DNA of 51,039 nucleotides from Exobacillus caeni. GTDB lineage: Bacteria > Bacillota > Bacilli > Bacillales > Guptibacillaceae. The notes beneath the pieces are model-generated. The model ran no database searches. It worked only from the letters and a program-made list of their open reading frames with translations, and was not told where the DNA came from. The stretch spans positions 1-51,039 of the forward strand of contig NZ_SWLG01000025.1 of the NCBI RefSeq assembly GCF_005747095.1. Reading direction: 5' to 3'. The translations under genes were made by a program, and so were the position numbers. Positions 50,745 to 51,039 of the stretch are shown here, piece after piece (within the stretch, counting starts at the first letter, position 1; each line of letters begins with the position of its first letter).

Positions 50745-51039
50745 CATTCTAAAAAGAGGCTGGGACATAAATAAGACGTTCAAGTTAAAAAACGAATAAT
50801 TAAAAATCAACAAGTATTGAATGTTACTTTTCAATAGATGTATCTTCCTTTGTAGCTAGTAGGAGTGATACAAACCGCTTCGGCAGAATACTTAGCTTTC
50901 CGCGGGCACGGCCTCAGCCTCCTCGCGGAAAAACCATCGTTTTGGAGTCTTCGGACTCGTGCTGTTCCCGCAGGATAAGGAAGGCTACGGCAGCAAGACA
51001 TCGCACGAAGAAAATGGGCAGTTCATTTTCGAGGAGTCT
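50745..51039. repeat. Structured non-coding element, possibly a dispersed repeat
   Basis: No gene is visible. AAAAAGAGGCTGGGACA at 50751-50767 repeats, inverted, a segment at 79-95. From about 50860 a structured block follows: TTTCCGCG (50897-50904) facing CGCGGAAA (50924-50931), then GAGTC-TTCG-GACTC (50945-50958), a UUCG tetraloop hairpin. Base content is clearly more GC-rich than the neighbouring gap. It is cut by the window end. It resembles intergenic repeats I recall from Bacillaceae, not verified. Confidence 0.5.

Overview
This window is a chromosomal core region of an endospore-forming Bacillaceae bacterium. It carries 45 protein-coding genes, all on the + strand except one. Evidence for the assignment: B. 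subtilis-like gene order over the whole dcw (division and cell wall) cluster; the sporulation genes spoVD, spoVE, spoIIGA, sigE and sigG; bshC (bacillithiol synthesis); a DivIVA/SepF/Sbp division set; and a Gram-positive pyr operon with PyrR attenuators. The MurE DNPR motif implies meso-diaminopimelate peptidoglycan. The genus cannot be fixed by reading alone. A Fictibacillus-like or neighbouring Bacillaceae lineage is a guess.

Layout. 1-3300: a terminator, panE, a DUF3397-like membrane protein gene and bshC. 3370-16065: the first dcw block (mraZ, rsmH, ftsL, pbpB, spoVD, murE, murF, mraY, murD, spoVE), preceded by three GTGG repeats spaced exactly 10 bp, the expected MraZ operator. 16066-22850: murB, divIB, ylxW, ylxX, sbp, ftsA, ftsZ. 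murG, which lies between spoVE and murB in B. subtilis, is absent; a terminator and a promoter occupy the gap. 23040-25715: the spoIIGA-sigE-sigG sporulation sigma cascade, with a spoIIG-type promoter and a likely forespore promoter before sigG. 25978-33164: ylmC, ylmD, ylmE, sepF, ylmG, ylmH, divIVA, then ileS under an isoleucine T-box. 33369-34738: lspA and ylyB. 34749-45265: the pyrimidine operon pyrR-B-C-AA-AB-K-D-F-E. 45328-45984: a methyltransferase gene. 46064-47773 (- strand): rqcH. 48039-50744: a P-type Ca2+ ATPase gene. 50745-51039: a structured non-coding stretch that runs off the window.

The genes form a growth-to-sporulation module. RsmH and the Mur enzymes supply precursors; FtsL, DivIB, PBP2B, FtsA, FtsZ, SepF and DivIVA build the septum. 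SpoVD and SpoVE reuse the same enzyme classes for spore cortex, and SpoIIGA/SigE/SigG time that programme. The pyr operon makes UMP, the base of the UDP-sugar precursors used by the Mur pathway, and is controlled by PyrR attenuation.

I found no CRISPR array, tRNA or rRNA gene, prophage, transposase, toxin-antitoxin or defence island, and no clear undescribed multi-gene system. The points of most interest are regulatory or evolutionary: tandem PyrR attenuators left where pyrP should be, the missing murG, a short promoter-to-terminator unit upstream of divIB, a perfect Spo0A box upstream of ftsA, a perfect 12-bp inverted repeat downstream of sigG, and the structured repeat-like element at the right edge.
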